A stretch of DNA of 64,000 nucleotides from Lineus longissimus (taxonomy: Eukaryota > Nemertea > Pilidiophora > Heteronemertea > Lineidae), in contig NC_088319.1 in assembly GCF_910592395.1 (NCBI RefSeq), positions 13,948,001 through 14,012,000 of the forward strand, written 5' to 3'. The stretch's first letter is position 1; every line of letters begins with the position of its first letter. Below are positions 12,292-25,923 of the stretch, in pieces. Under the pieces are notes generated by a model. The model worked only from the letters and a program-made list of their open reading frames with translations, was not told the DNA's origin and made no database searches. Made by a program: the position numbers and the translations under genes.

Positions 12292-12843
12292 TTACCATGA
12301 CTTATCAAACAAAAAATAGAAATTGGTTTCGTCGTCAACAATGTTCAAGCCGCAATTTTTAAGTGTGGTGAAGATTCTCCTAGAATTCTGCCATAATTCA
12401 CCTCGTGGTGTCAAATTTCGATAATCTACGGAAACAGGTTTCCCACGCACGAACCTCTTCAAACTAACTGGTGTTAATGCAAAAAATGAAATGTGATGGT
12501 CCATAACACTTTTACTGTAAGCTTTTCTCTTGCATGCAGATCTGAACAATGTTATGTACATTGCATGGAATATTTGTGTATCAGTCGCTAAACCTTTTAT
12601 GCAATGACCTTTAGAGCAAACTGACGGTGAATACGCTTTGACGGAAATGGGGCAAATGTAAATATTGAAATAAGCGCAGTAACTACAAATGGCTTTGTGT
12701 TTTCGTGATCGTGATGAATAGGGTTCTGATATTTTTATACAATTCATAAGTGTCTCTTTGATTATTCCAACAATAAAAGTGTTCCATACTTGCCAAAACG
12801 GTGACTGCAGCCGCGGTAATTTGTTGCAATTACAAACGTACAT
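12292..12843 (-). CDS. Longest open frame, 183 codons, unrecognised
   Basis: The frame runs from an ATG three codons after an in-frame TAA to a stop at 12292, without interruption. At this base composition I estimate by hand that a frame this long is expected well under once per window, so it may be a real single-exon gene, a large exon or a transposon ORF. The protein is cysteine- and aromatic-rich in its first half (CNCNK, CSYCAYF, CSKGHC), basic in the middle, and ends in a stretch rich in D, N and F. I recognise no domain, signal peptide or membrane segment. No promoter or splice site was firmly identified, and chance or a non-coding origin remains possible. Confidence 0.3.
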   Translation of the reverse strand: MYVCNCNKLPRLQSPFWQVWNTFIVGIIKETLMNCIKISEPYSSRSRKHKAICSYCAYFNIYICPISVKAYSPSVCSKGHCIKGLATDTQIFHAMYITLFRSACKRKAYSKSVMDHHISFFALTPVSLKRFVRGKPVSVDYRNLTPRGELWQNSRRIFTTLKNCGLNIVDDETNFYFLFDKSW

Positions 12844-14599
12844 TGATTCGGATTAATGTCATAATCAATTGACATAAATGTGCCATCAATGTTCTGAAGG
12901 ATATTTTGTTACCATTTACAAGTGACAACGTAGTGCTATCATCATACCATAAATTTCTGCTCTATTTGTCACCACATTACTTCTGTGAGGATATAAAGCC
13001 TATCCCTAGAAAAGGGACTGCGGCAAAGAGGACCCCAGTTTCAAGTCCAACTCAAAAAACTATGAGGAGACAGAAGGTTCTTCTATGGAAACGAACCTGG
13101 GGTCTAACCGCTCCCTCCAACGTAGCCGGGCAGTATAAACTACTCGACTACGATGAAGTACTGCACGGATTATGAAGATCTTGAAATGGTATCAAAGCAT
13201 TTTGTGCCACCAAACTACTAACAGGATGAGGAAGAAACTAACCGAATTAGTGGATAAAACCATGTATTTTTTTCCCCAGACAGCTCTGATTATTTTAGGT
13301 ACCCTGGGGTGCCTTTGTGCCAACGCGGACCTGCATGGGTTCTCCTTACCAATTTGCAAACAAATCATAATCTGGTTATAAGATGATGAGAATCCCTGGT
13401 GCATGCCTGATGAAGAAGGAAAAAGCGACTAGAAGACGACCGAGGATAGATTATACATAATGGATGCTATATTACTTCTTCCATCGCTGGCCGACACTGC
13501 ACTGGACCACAAACGCCTCAGTTGGACTCCATATCACCTGGAAACCATGTTAAAGATAACATGCATTAGTTAACAGCATATGAACAGCATTTCTTTCGAT
13601 CACTGAGATAGACTAGAATGTCAAATGATGCATCAAAAAACAAGCAGCAAGGCCGAAGCATAATATGCATGTTAGGAACAACGGGCCTCACTGAGGAACT
13701 GGCTTTCATTTCAGCTCGGAACTCGACATTCTTCCCTTCAAATCTATCTAACCTCTTCCCCAACCTGTTCCTTCAATATTGTTTATCAAACGATGATTAA
13801 CTCTTAATTTGGCCAAATCGGTCTTTTATCAATCATACACACACGTATGTTGTCATTTTTAGGGTACAGATAAGGAACAAATATATGTACATGTATGTGA
13901 AAAGGTGCTTCTAGGGTGTGAGGTAATCATTAGTTACTAGATTGGAATTCGTCGCTTCAACGATTGAACTCCGCCATTTACGCACCTCCGGTATCTTTCT
14001 TACGCGGCTATACTCAATTGAAGCTGTATGCAGCGGGATGACACTCATATGTTGTCTCGCGTAGAACGATTACGTGCTTTTACCGCATAATCCCTTTGGG
14101 CAATTGCATGGTGAAAGGCGATTAATTTGATTGTCTCGTATAACTTTGATTGCAAATAATTACATTAATGCGCAGTCAGCTCTGGTTCTAAATGTGGTCC
14201 TGGGCATTTCTTAGCATTTATTATTGCAGTACGTTGTGAGATAGGAAAACAGGCACTTTTTTAGCATACGAATAGAATGCATACCTGACATGATTGATGG
14301 TTACTATTGTATTCTATAATCAACAAGCTTCCAGGAAAAGTTGTCCTTATCAAAACAGGTGACAACCAAAGTATACTTCTCTAGTTTCACCTATCTAAAA
14401 CCGTATCTGAATATTCAAGTCAGACCCAAAATGTGTACATTGGACTTTAAATGCCATTCAACATATTCAATTCGGATAGAAAATGAGTTGACGACACCAT
14501 TTTTTCTTTTCGTCATAAGGTTTTGTTTCGACCTTACCTGCGTCGATTTCGAAGTGATTGCTAAATTGATCTTACATCGCTGAAACTAGATTATATTCG
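12844..14599. other. Unassigned intergenic DNA
   Basis: Two adjacent plus-strand frames (12906-13175, 89 codons; 13172-13381, 69 codons) overlap by a few bases but show no motif I can name. No RNA gene or repeat was recognised. Confidence 0.45.
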
Positions 14600-14865
14600 G
14601 ATGTGGAAGGCGTTTTTTTCTCGCCGTACACTCTAGACATAATGATGTTTTGAGCTTTTGAAAAATCTTCAAACATTTTCTCTGCCAACACAAATATACG
14701 CATCCCGTGGAGGTTTTTTGGTAAAATGAAAAACTAACGATGTCTGAGATTCCGAAAACCTCAACGGGTTTTTCACTTCGCTGACAGACCTGTATGGGTG
14801 CATATTTCTGCTGGCCATTAATAATTTTCTCCAAAACTAAAAACATTTATTTCTAAGCGTGCACC
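14600..14865 (-). mobile_element. Family B MITE-like repeat, copy 3
   Basis: In minus orientation the element starts GGTGCACGCTTAGAAATAAA at 14865. It contains the pseudo-peptide KYAPIQVCQRSEKPVEVF and then VSFSFYQKTSTGC. These correspond to KYAPVGSFQRNE in copy 1 and VSFYRKTSPEC in copy 2. It is the most complete copy in the window at its 5' end, but the opposite end has no obvious inverted repeat. Confidence 0.5.
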
Positions 14866-17404
14866 AGCGGAAAATAACTAGCCAGGCGTATCAATTCATC
14901 AGGCGGATCGCATGCAGCCGATAAATCCAGGAAGCGATCGCTAAATCAGTTGGAACCACTTTGTCCGAGTTTTCCCAACCTGCTTCAGTTAGCTAACGCA
15001 ATCACACTGGCGTCTATGCCACATATTTTCCATTAAAACAACATATTCATATCTAAATTTGCACAAAGCAGCCGCTGTTGGGTGTTTTTGCTTAGCCAAT
15101 TTATCGAAGTGTTCAGGTACCACTGACAGTATAATGAACCGCTGAGGAAAAAGAGTTTTCTAGTCGAAAGAACCTTCACAATTTACATATCACATGCAAT
15201 TTACAACTGAAGGAAATACTAGAGGTAGCAGCATGTGGCCCAATATGATTCACGGATTTTTACATGAGATTCATTGCTATGAAACAGTAAACACGTCCTA
15301 ACCTCCGTATCAAGTGTCGCGTCAAGAAACTGTGTGTCAATCCCTCGCCACAGGTCAATCGTGTGTAACAACCCATTACCAATATTTTGGTAGATATGAT
15401 GATTTAAATATAACAACAATGTAAATTTCATCCACATGAACTTGCAGACTAGTTTCTGCTGATTGTCCAATCACAAGTGCCGAATTCTGCATCCTCGGCG
15501 TGCTAATTAGGGATGAGTCACTAAGAATGCTCTATTTCAGGGTAAGTTCCGGTCATGTTCTGCTTTTGAAAGTCTAAGAACATGAGTACACAAATGTATT
15601 TTTCGGTCGCAATAATATTGCGAAAATTCAATATTTAGTGCTTTAAGACTAATTTGCAACCACACGAAATAGCCGAATATATTTGCCCATATGATGGAGG
15701 AGATAATATGATCGGCTATACAACGGGATAAGCGCGTATGTGTGTCATACTGGCAAATTGGTTATATTGATAAATACGTTCGGAGTACATGACAAACAAA
15801 ATGTATTGCAATCAATTCTGACCATTTACTTAACCTCTTGTTGAGTAAATACCAACCTATTGGCATGAATATATATCGTAACTATTGATCAGATGGGAAT
15901 CTGAGACTACAGGCTCGTCGGAGTTCATTGGGTGTTAGTTTTTTTAATACCTTGGTGCTCGAAACAACCTGAAAACAACGATACAACGCATGCTTCAAGC
16001 TTTGGTGTTGAGAAAACGTCGACCCCGCTCTATACGATTGTGTGTCACAAGGACTGCAAATATTTCATGAAGCCTCTACATCCCATGCACTCTATCAGCA
16101 AAGGTCGCATGCCGAGATGGGGTGTATTTCTTTTTCATACTCTCAATGATTCAGCGTACACACAGATGTACTTTCAGCAGCAAATATCTCAGTTGGTTAA
16201 AGCTTGGAACAAATGTCGTTTTATGAGGCAAGCATTGTCATTGACGACTGATGATCTTACTTCTGAAATCAAAAATATTGAATTCAATCACATGCTGATC
16301 AAACATTCCTGCATTGTATTGCCTCTGTGCTTTTTTGCATTGTATGTGCAGACGTAACTTATTTGTCACCGTTGATAACATACATAATGAAAACCTCCCT
16401 ATACAGAACAGTGCCCACACAAAAGTACATCGTAAAACGGATCAGGATACATTTTCTTGACACCAACTCCTAGAACATGTCAAATATGAGATATTAAGCT
16501 TCTAGTTCCACTGACAGCGTATCTCAGAAGAATTGCTGCGTCATGTCATCACCGGAATCAACTTGAAATGCGCCGGCGGTAAACTAGAAGGATTAGGTAG
16601 TTGCACACCGGCAGTTATGTTTTGTGGAAACGTGAGCCGGATTGTTTTCCGGCGGTATAACAAGTGATGACGGACTGGTAATAAATAATACTTGGAGAGG
16701 ATGCTTTAGCTGATTGATCGGACAGATAAGTTGTGGTTGCCCAACTGGGCTTGCGTACAAATAACACCTTGTTCATCTGGAATCAATTCCAACTGGAGAG
16801 CCTATCACAAATAATCATACCCAGTACGAACCAAAGAACCTATTCTATTGTCGTACAATAGAGAACGTCGCCACACCTAAAAGGCGAACAACTTCACAAA
16901 GTACCTACATGACCTGTCTGCCCTATGCTAAATCACCTGTCACACAACCTGTACACCATAAAATTTCACATGTCCTTTGACATAATACACCATATCAATC
17001 TGAGAGCACTCAACATGCCCAATATATCATTAAGATTCGCCAGAAGATGATTTGACCAAAATAGCACACAAAATTGGGAAATTGACTAAATGCATGCACA
17101 GTCCTGTAAAAACATTGGAGCGACCACACAAACGTGTGTTCACTCTCAACGCTCAAGCCAGGAACTGACATTGAATATACATTGTATGCATTGCGCCCGG
17201 GCTTATAACGTTACGTCATGGATTACCACGACGGGAAGGTTTCCATTCAACGCAATGTGCTCGGGTCACAAAGGGCATTCGTATGCAGAACCTAGTTCAT
17301 TGTCAACATGTATTTGAGTGTGCAGTGGGGCGCGAGCGTAACCCTTCTATTAACATGTTTAGTGCGTATGCAAGAAGAGTATAGCTATTGGAGTACTTGA
17401 GCGT
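14866..17404. other. Unassigned intergenic DNA
   Basis: It contains a plus-strand frame of about 140 codons opening with a GTG (15932-16357). It has no recognisable domain, although KGRMPRWGVFLFHTLND reads protein-like. A TTTCAG directly followed by GGTAAGT at 15535-15545 looks like back-to-back splice sites and cannot define an exon. Nothing else was supported. Confidence 0.4.
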
Positions 17405-17545
17405 GGGGAGAGTAAACTTTCTATTTTCATTTTAATGAATTTCGAAATAGCTTTTTATTTTTTGAATGAAAAATGTTTTCGCGATTTTAATTTTCACACA
17501 TTGAGGTCTTTCGCGAAATCTGCCAAAATTAAGTCGATTCACAGT
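17405..17545. repeat. TCGCGAAA-type repeat fragment
   Basis: Words such as ttttcgcgattttaatttt and tttcgcgaaatctg, in AT-rich context, resemble the stretches at about 59020-59150 and 59890-60260. Elements of this look are common in marine invertebrate genomes. The boundaries are not visible. Confidence 0.3.
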
Positions 17546-18108
17546 AAGCAGTGAACATTCGTTATATCACTGCTAAAACTGCTGAAAAAGTGCTCTATAG
17601 GATTGAAAACAGGAACCAGACAAGACAGGCCTACACCTTGTAAACATTTTCAAAACTACCTCCGGCATTGACAGGAAACACGAAATCAGCTAGTGTAGCT
17701 ACTTTTTCGCTGCCTCCAGCCATGAATAATATGAATTCCATCCCGACCAGAACAAAATTACTCATTGCATTAGAGGTGGAGTGTACTATAGTTTGCACCC
17801 TCCATACATTCATCAAATGTGTGCCAATATCCATTGCAAATGCACTACAAATGCATTACAGATCCGTTATCCGACCGATTCTTTCACGTGTATCACTCAT
17901 TAACATCAGATGTAGGTATCCCCATGTACTTCGATACACAACAAAGCGTACATGTACATGCCATTTCTTTAATGACACTTCATGCGATCTGAGGAAGGCT
18001 ATAAATTTGTGTCTTGTCATGTATTGAGCTATAAAGACAGTGTGCACGTAGCTTACGTACTTAGAATCTGTAAATATAATAAGAGTGCTGTTAAAGGGCT
18101 TCATTACC
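17546..18108. other. Unassigned spacer
   Basis: Overlapping frames on both strands (plus 17668-18027, minus 17856-18179) show no family motif. No structured repeat was seen. Confidence 0.4.
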
Positions 18109-18318
18109 AACGTTGTCTTGCCGCTTACCTCGCGGTTAAAAGAAGTCATGACATAGCTTAATAGGTCTATTGTCTTCAAACAAAGCCCGCGCCCGCACCA
18201 AGGCCTAAATTCCCATTCTTCTACAATCTTATCAAAGGGTCATCAGGGAAAATCGGTATCGACCCCACAAAACAGCTCTCATGGGTGTCGACTGGCCTAT
18301 ACCGGCAAAGGGCAAATA
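18109..18318 (-). mobile_element. Family A interspersed repeat, copy 1
   Basis: In minus orientation it contains the family core: a cgacacc...ggggtcgat hairpin region, then ctttgataag, gaatttaggcct(t)ggtgcg, gggctttgttt and gacaatagac, ending near aggtaagcggcaag. The same order of blocks is found at 34849, 39735/40270, 46796, 47826, 48850 and 55979. Confidence 0.7.
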
Positions 18319-21300
18319 ATCGAAAAGCCAAATAAACTTTAGATTTTGATACTTAGCGCTTTTCCTTTTGCACTAGAGGATAGGGAATTAGGCCGACAAA
18401 ACTTATTTACTGCCAAAGGGAGCGGTTCTTGGTAATGAAAGACCGCTGTGCCAAAAAGATCATTCTTTTCACTGAGAACTTAGCTCTTCTGTCACCAGAA
18501 CCGTCTAGATCTTTGCAACCACGATCACGCCTGTACCAAACACCGGGACCCAATCAATCCGCCTGGCACGACATCTAAAATGCCTCAAGCCAGAAAAAGT
18601 AACTATGTATGGATTCTTGCCACCATTCGCGATCTTATTTCCGAACAAATACATGGGTTCCAGCGAGGACCTACCTTTATCTGAATCATCTTGGAGCACA
18701 GAAAAAATGTGTGAAGAAATGTCATATTCGTGTGCGGCTTCCTAATTGGTTATCGGGCGTGTTTCACATTCGTATCGGCATGTATAGAATATAGCAATGG
18801 CAACGAGACAACTCGTATGTACAACTATAGAGATTAGAGACACGATCGAGGTTTTTTTCGAAGAAATATCTACAGCCCGTTTTCTTGCTACTTAGAAAAG
18901 GTTGAGGGTGGGCTTAGCGCTAAATGATCCTGATCAGCAGTATGTGCTCTGAAATTTGATTGAACACGAGTGCAGAACGCTATGCCTTCCATTCCCCTTT
19001 TCTCTCGGTAAACCACTTCTCGGCAACAAGTCAAGGACTGCTTTGGCATATCAACACGTTAGTGTTGTGAAGGAAAAAGGGCAAACAAAACCTGATAGTG
19101 TCACCATATTTCCTAACAGATTACTCCTGACCATGAAGCCAACTGTTGTTTTCCACGGTTCATTTCTTATTTACACTTCTGGATATAGCTGCTATTTCAC
19201 CGTATGAAGTCAGTCTCAAGGATATCAAGGCCTAATATTTGCAAAAGATATTTTACAGATTAAATTATCACAAACATTATCGCAAGCGTATGAATTTATA
19301 TTTTGCTGGTTTTGAGTATGAGGTAAGACGCGAACAAACCGCGGAAAACCGCTTCATATCACGCGAGATGTTTCAGCCAATCAATTACAATTGACAAATA
19401 CCCATCAGACAGCAACATAAAAGAGTAACTCGTGGCGGGGTTGATCGTCCGACCATATTTCGAGCATGAATTGGAACACGCGAAGGTTGCCGATTGGGCT
19501 AAATCAAGACTAAGACTATTTACCCGATTTACGGTAAACGATGAATCGATGAAGAGGGTGAAATTCAATCCGGTTTATAAACAAACGTATTTGCTTTGCT
19601 CGAGTCAAAGAAAGCCAGTCCAAGTCAGGTAATCATAGACTGATGTGTACCCACTCGCACTGGGATAGGCCGAGTCTTGCTTCAACAAATATTAGGAAAT
19701 GAGGAGACACGTTTTCGTTTGAAAATCTTGTGATGCTCCGAGAGGAAGGGAATCTGGATACGAAGTGCATTCTTTACATTCTTTTCAGACAAAATGTAAA
19801 ACTGGGTCGACGTAGCAGTCGAAAAAGTCGAATTACCTGTAGTTCCTCAGCGCATTTTACCTAGGAAGCCAAACGTAAGCATTTTTACGAACCAATTCTC
19901 TACGCTGATCGAGTCCTTCTAAAGTTTATAATGAAGTAACAACACCTACAAACATGTCAGGTTCGAGAATTGTCCCGAAGCATTTTTTCTCTCCCATCTT
20001 TGCATCTCTGATTGATTAAAAAGAGAAAAAAATGTGTCACATAAAAGATGCTTCGACAGGGGAAGCATGAAACTAATAGTGGTATATATAAAAAGTGACG
20101 CCACCTGGAACGAAAGGTACCATTTTTCTTTTTCTGCAAAGGGCATGTTCTTTGTCTGCTTTGATAGATATGTGTTTGTTAAACTAACCCTGGAGTATTG
20201 TAGATTAAATCATAAGTAATTGCTTATTTATTTTTGTCAGGGGCGAAGATACCACCTTTGTCGAAATTCGAGGTCGACCTTCACTCAAGGCAAAAAGCGT
20301 CGATTTGCTGATGAAAGTAAGACTGGTAATGAGACGTCATATCCAGAGGCAAATTTCTCATTTGAGGCACATCGTCATGATATCATTCATTTAATGAAGA
20401 ACACATTTCCAATGTACATGTACATGATGTACATGCCATATAAGGCGCTCACGAGTATAATTAAAACTTTAAAAAAACCGCTTGTTTTACCGTCAAATAG
20501 TGTGTAGCCTAAGTGGTAACTGCTATACTCATGTAAATTTGACTTCAGATGTCCAGCTTCAACAACGAAGATTAACTAGTGCGTAATATTCTATTTGATT
20601 CATGTTTTACTTTCAAGGCGTTCCCACTGACAAGTTCCAAATATTTTCCGATTTTCGCTCAAGACCCACTGTCGTCTTTTCTCATTAATATTCCCCATGG
20701 TGTACTCGCCTAATATAACCAACATGTCGGCCAGTATGTCATAATGCCCCGAGGGACCATAACACCATTATCAAAAACGTCAAAACGCCAGAAGTGTCCG
20801 GGTAACATTGATGAATTCGCTAAACACTATCATACAAATCAACACAAAACCACTGCAAACAAGCGGCAATTAACGATAGCCTGTTTTATTTGATATAAAG
20901 ATTGGTCCAGCGTATAATGGATTGCTTAGACGGCGAATTTAAACCGTGGCCCCGTAATTATTATTGACCAGGCATTTGTTGCGTGATTGGCCGGTCGTGG
21001 GCTTGGCAGTGCGTTGGGGGAATTCCGTACCAATATCGGAAAACGTTGGAATTGGTCGAAAGAATCATTACGGAATTAACTCCAATCTTTGGCCAATACT
21101 TGATAATTGTCGTGCCAATTGGCAAGTCAGCAAGCCCCAAATTTTACCATTTAGCCGTTACGCTATTCTGTCCCCGACCTCATAGTTAAAAGAATGCAGG
21201 CATAGCCAGATATCCAGCACGTTTCCTATATCATACAACCTCATTCATAATCTTTAAATAAGAAAAGAAAGATTTTGCCTAATCAAAATTATGCTCCAAA

Positions 21301-22841
21301 GATTTTTGCACCAATCAGGCTTTATTCTAGTTTTATGCAGATGAGTTCTATGTCACAAAAGTAAGGCCGTTCTGATAACCTTTTTTAACATTTTGGACGT
21401 GATGAGCCTATTGGGCAGCTTGTCGTGGCGGTATCAGGGGAATTATGGCCAATCAACGAGAAAAATCGCAACAGGAACGGTCATGGAGGCAATTAATAAA
21501 TCTGATTGATTCTTTCTGCAGATTTGACAGGACTTGATGCAGATTTCCCATAAGGCAAGATTGGCGATGTTCTTGCTCATAATAATCATTCCGACAGATG
21601 GGAAGGAGTTGAACTCTTGCGATGCATCGTCACCGAATATGGATGGCGACAATGTGGCTTAAGTACTGTTACACCGCGAAATTCATTGGGAAAAAACGAT
21701 AGGTTCTTTTGAAATCGATGGTACAGATCAGATCACCAAGTCCATTTTTGGTAAAATGTTAACACATTCTTATGTTTGTCCGTCGCAAGTGCACGGTGGG
21801 CAACTACACTGGATCTTGAGCTCGAAACATTCGAATTTAACCAGACTTTTTTCTCACATAATTTAGCAACAACGCCGACAATAAGGTGGGTTTTGACTCT
21901 CAGTAATGGGTTTCTTATGATTCCATGGAACCAGGTCAAGTTAGGGGGAGCAGAATGGTGGCCTCTCTCAAGAACTATGACATATAACATACCCCGGATC
22001 CCTCGGGGGAATCTTCTCATATAGATGATACTGCTGTACTCACGTGTGCCCCGAGGCGACCGAACGACCATCAAATGATATACAGGATGGAAACTCGCGG
22101 GGGACAAATTGAGAAAGTATTGTTATCAACATCATATACTCGAGAGTAAGGTCATTTTCGGCCTCAGCGCTCAATTCCCTCAATCATGTTCGCACCCAGG
22201 GGGTAGGAGCTATACGGCTTTGTTTCATCGACGGTTCACGGCTCTGCGATACTAGTGTTTGTCCATTTGTAGGAGGAGTGTTCACTTTCCACTAGTTACA
22301 TGCCGTTCTATCAACGTTGTGCATCGGTATATCTCGTCGGTATGATTCTTGGAAGGATCTGGTTTTAGATCTTAACAAGGACCTTAATACAACAATCTTC
22401 TTAAAATCTTGATTGCAACATAATAGTATAACCGATTCTAAACTGAAGGTATATCGTAAATAACTGCAGTCTAATCATCACCGGCATGGCCAATATCCCA
22501 TTAGAAATAACAGCGCACTTGATAAACAAATCGTGGCTTCAAGGGATTGTCTAATAATTGCATTCCCTTCCTAAGCATTTCATGCACATGAGCGAATATG
22601 TCAGGCAAATGTTGCTTACTTTGAAACACAAGCCTATAATAATTGGATCTTGTTTCCGTCACGCTTTGATTTCGCCGAAATTAATTACATAAAGTGAAAT
22701 GTTTAATTGAATGAAATGGAGAATGTCATGGTCACGTGTTTCGAACGAGATCGAGACCCGCAATTCCACGCGCGACGAGGGGGGGTATATATCCACCATA
22801 TGAACCCCAATTCTCCAGAAAAGTACTTAATTGGTTTTCAG
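18319..22841. other. Unassigned intergenic DNA
   Basis: Near 20412 there is a cluster of tacatg palindromic words. On the minus strand at 21443-21652 a frame reads SDLLIASMTVPVAIFLVDWP, which resembles a GPCR second transmembrane segment but is isolated (see rejected items). Another minus frame of 124 codons (21733-22107) is unrecognised. No gene can be built from these. Confidence 0.4.
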
Positions 22842-22876
22842 AAGCTCAAAAACCTTTATTTCTAAGAATGTACACT
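22842..22876. mobile_element. Family B terminal fragment
   Basis: AAAAACCTTTATTTCTAAG followed by aatgtacac matches the terminal inverted-repeat region of the family B elements (compare 14837-14864). Only this end is visible. Confidence 0.4.
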
Positions 22877-25284
22877 GTTGTTAAAGGCCTTAACGTATTT
22901 TGTCACGTGCAAATCTAATAAAGATACGTTTTTAGAGAAAATACACAAATTCCGATGCAGCTTAGAGATAATTAAGTGGTTTCATAACTGAATCTCCCTC
23001 CGGGAACCTACCACAAATCGCATTCTACCTCAGCTTCTTGACGAGCAGCTGTTTTGTGTTATTGGGAAATAGTCTTACCACGAAGGCGTGAAAGTGGGCA
23101 GCTAAAATAGGCCCCGCAGCGATTGGAACTATAAGCTGATGTGCCGGCGAACAAGCGGATACATGTCTCTTCTTGTGAGCTGATGAGAGTTAAACAAAAT
23201 CGACGAGAGTACGATTTCTCATGATGATGCTCACAACCGGTCACCAGGAAAATATTCGGTAAAAGAATTCAAAACCGCCCTGGAATCGCCGTCAATTCGA
23301 CCTGGTCCCTGAATGATAAGGAGGAGGCAAGATTCACATTGACAGTTGCATAATACTGCGCACCAAAAGATATCCATCTCGTCATCCTAAGAGCAGCAAT
23401 TTGAGGATCTCGAAATGGTTTGACAAGAAAGCCAGGCATCTCGTGTTTCCCCTATTAAGCTTCATTCCTCTCCGTCAAGTGATTTTCTGTCATTTTGCCA
23501 TGACATATAATCCTATGATTGGCGGAATGAACATGAGAAAAAATTTGAAAGTGGCGGTTGAGTTCCTTTGCATTAGCCAATAAGAAATAAACACAGGGTG
23601 TCCCCCAAGAAGAAACCTACATAATCAACGGCATAGATGTTGGTACATGTATATAGTAAGTACTGTAGTTCATGAAGAATATCTCAGTCTCAAAATTAGG
23701 TCGTGAAAGAAAAAAATGTGATGAAGGACTTGATTGGAGCTCTCAAATTTCAACATGAACCTTGACGGACTGAGTTTAGTGTTGCAGCTCCCTATTGTTG
23801 ATACACGCATATCCCTTTGTTATTCTAAGGCCGCATAAACCTGCGGTTCTAAGTATCTGTTTCCCATTGTAAGGTTACTCGATCCTCCATTTGTTCCTAA
23901 TGTTCTGTACAACAAAAACTGACAAACTATTAATAATATAACTTTTTTCTATCTTAGCGAAAAACGAAAATGACATATTTTCTTTGAGAGGAGATCGGAA
24001 GACGAGATGAGCGGAGATACAAAGAATTGGTAATTGCGTGGACTATTTTTGTGCTGGCGATGTTTCTCTTCGAAGATGGTTCAGTGTAGGTCGGATGACA
24101 GAGTTTATGAAAACGGGGAAGGGGCTAAAACCAGACGGATATAAGGCTGAAGAAATCCAATCTTAAAACAATCAAAGAAGGATTATCGTATTTTAGAAGG
24201 ACGTCATTTCACGAGGAGAAGGGATAGATCGCGGACGTTAGATGGAACTTATAGGGTACTGGTGTCGAAATAATTTGTTCCCGAGCGGTTCACGTGAAGG
24301 AACTGGTTAGATGATTGTTCGTGCAGGTACATTTCTAGCATGGTTCTCAATTAGGTCACCTCATCAACCCCATTCAACATAGGCCTTTTATCTTTAATGC
24401 CCTATTTTGGGAACCCTAGTATTTTTCACAAGTTTTCCAGAAATCCGACTTTTCGGGGGAAAGTCGGACAAATGTCGAAATTTTGTTGGATAAACCAGGA
24501 AAAAGTTATAGAAATTGTGAAGAAGTTGGAAAAAGCTTCCTACAAGTGGATAGTGCTGCGGCACATCGATAAATTACTCAACGAACATGTCTAATTTTCA
24601 CACACTAAGCCGAAGAGTACACCATCCATCTCAATATTGGACATTCTTGTCGCCAGGGTGAGCAGAAGCTGCAACACGAGTGATATTCCGATAATGACAG
24701 GTTCGATTTTCCTTTTGTAGAAATACTTATTTCTCTTCGTTTGTAGTTATTCAGAGCGACTGGTCTCGTGTGAATCGGGCCAAAATGTCTTCGAAGTGTC
24801 AAGGCCATAACGACACCAAGTTGAGAGGACACCCAGCGACGCGTCAACGTACTAACCATTGTTCACAATCGTACTTTGAAATAACCGTACTGCAGAACCA
24901 CGCTTTCTTCTCCATCACAAAGCCTCCATTAGCCCTATCACACAGACGACACAATAATTCTAAAGCTCAACCAGGCCTGACCTGAGGGGATACTATGTTT
25001 ATATCAGCGATTACAAATAATCCTTTGACATCGGATACAGGAAGAAGGGCAGTTGCCTTCTAGGCGTCGGAGATAAGTTGTCAGAAATGTTGGTTGAGAA
25101 ATGCCAAAGACCAGTGAAAAGAAATGCAGCAGCCGCGAAGTTATAGCATTCGGTTACTTTGGTAATGAGGCTATTGTCGAGGTTTTGTCAGATACGACCA
25201 GCACCTTTTAAATATTCATAAGGTTGGAGGCAACCAGGTACTAATTAAAGGGAAATCTTTCTTCGCGATGGCTTTTTGGGCTTG
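22877..25284. other. Unassigned intergenic DNA with a mariner-like end
   Basis: CACAGGGTGTCCCCCAA at 23592-23608 is a diverged mariner-type terminal motif. No partner was found. The frames are short and unrecognised. Confidence 0.4.
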
Positions 25285-25302
25285 TACAGGGTGTCCCAAA
25301 AA
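25285..25302 (+). mobile_element. Solo mariner-type transposon end
   Basis: TACAGGGTGTCCCAAAAA is the canonical form of the mariner-type terminal motif, with its leading TA. No opposite end was found within the next few kilobases. Confidence 0.45.
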
Positions 25303-25733
25303 GGCACAATCCTCATACAGCTACATGTAAAATCAAAATAACAACAATGTGTGTTATTGTCAATGGTTTTGTTAACGACAAAATTCGATGAAGAACTCCA
25401 CTAGTTTGACTCAATGTTAAACACACATCAATACTAAATGTAATTCCTGGCATGTCTTCAATGTCTAAAAGACTTAAGAAATTCTGGCAAAAAAATGGAA
25501 CTACATAAATTCTGCTTTATTGCGGCCCTTTTTTCCCTCCTCGTTGTATTGAAAAAATTAGAGAATTTGAGGGCAAACTCTCTATTCCAAAACATTGTAT
25601 GCTAAAGGGGCCCATTCAGAGATGAATAGAACAGAAACATGTGTTATTGTTTATGAGTAGATCAATGACGTATTCGGAGTGAGGTATTTCCTGTCGTTGA
25701 TGAGATCGGTCATCCATATCCGCTTCCCGCGCC

Positions 25734-25923
25734 CATTTACCGTTATCGTTATGAATGACTTGGCGATAATGCGTAGGAGCAAATGAAACCAAGAAGGGGC
25801 AGAGGTTTGCTTAAAAACCGCCAGAGTATCATGTTTTGCATCCTAAAGAACGCTTTTTAAGCCCTAAAATCAATCAGAAATGCAAGGCCTGAACTACAAT
25901 AATCCTATCTTCTGTTGGGAATC
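25734..25923 (+). repeat. 190-bp tandem duplication, copy 1
   Basis: It begins catttaccgttatcgttatg and recurs at 25924. Shared blocks in order include cttggcgataa, ggtttgctta, aaaaccgc, ttttgcatcc and aaggcctg, with indels between them. Confidence 0.75.

Noticed and set aside
15932-16357. Plus frame of about 140 codons
   Set aside because: It opens with GTG rather than ATG and has no recognisable family or promoter.
21443-21652. Minus-strand frame with SDLLIASMTVPVAIFLVDWP, resembling a GPCR transmembrane segment 2
   Set aside because: The match is one hydrophobic segment. The NLAL-type word before it is separated by 14 unrelated residues, no DRY motif or further helices are found nearby, and a stop follows at once.
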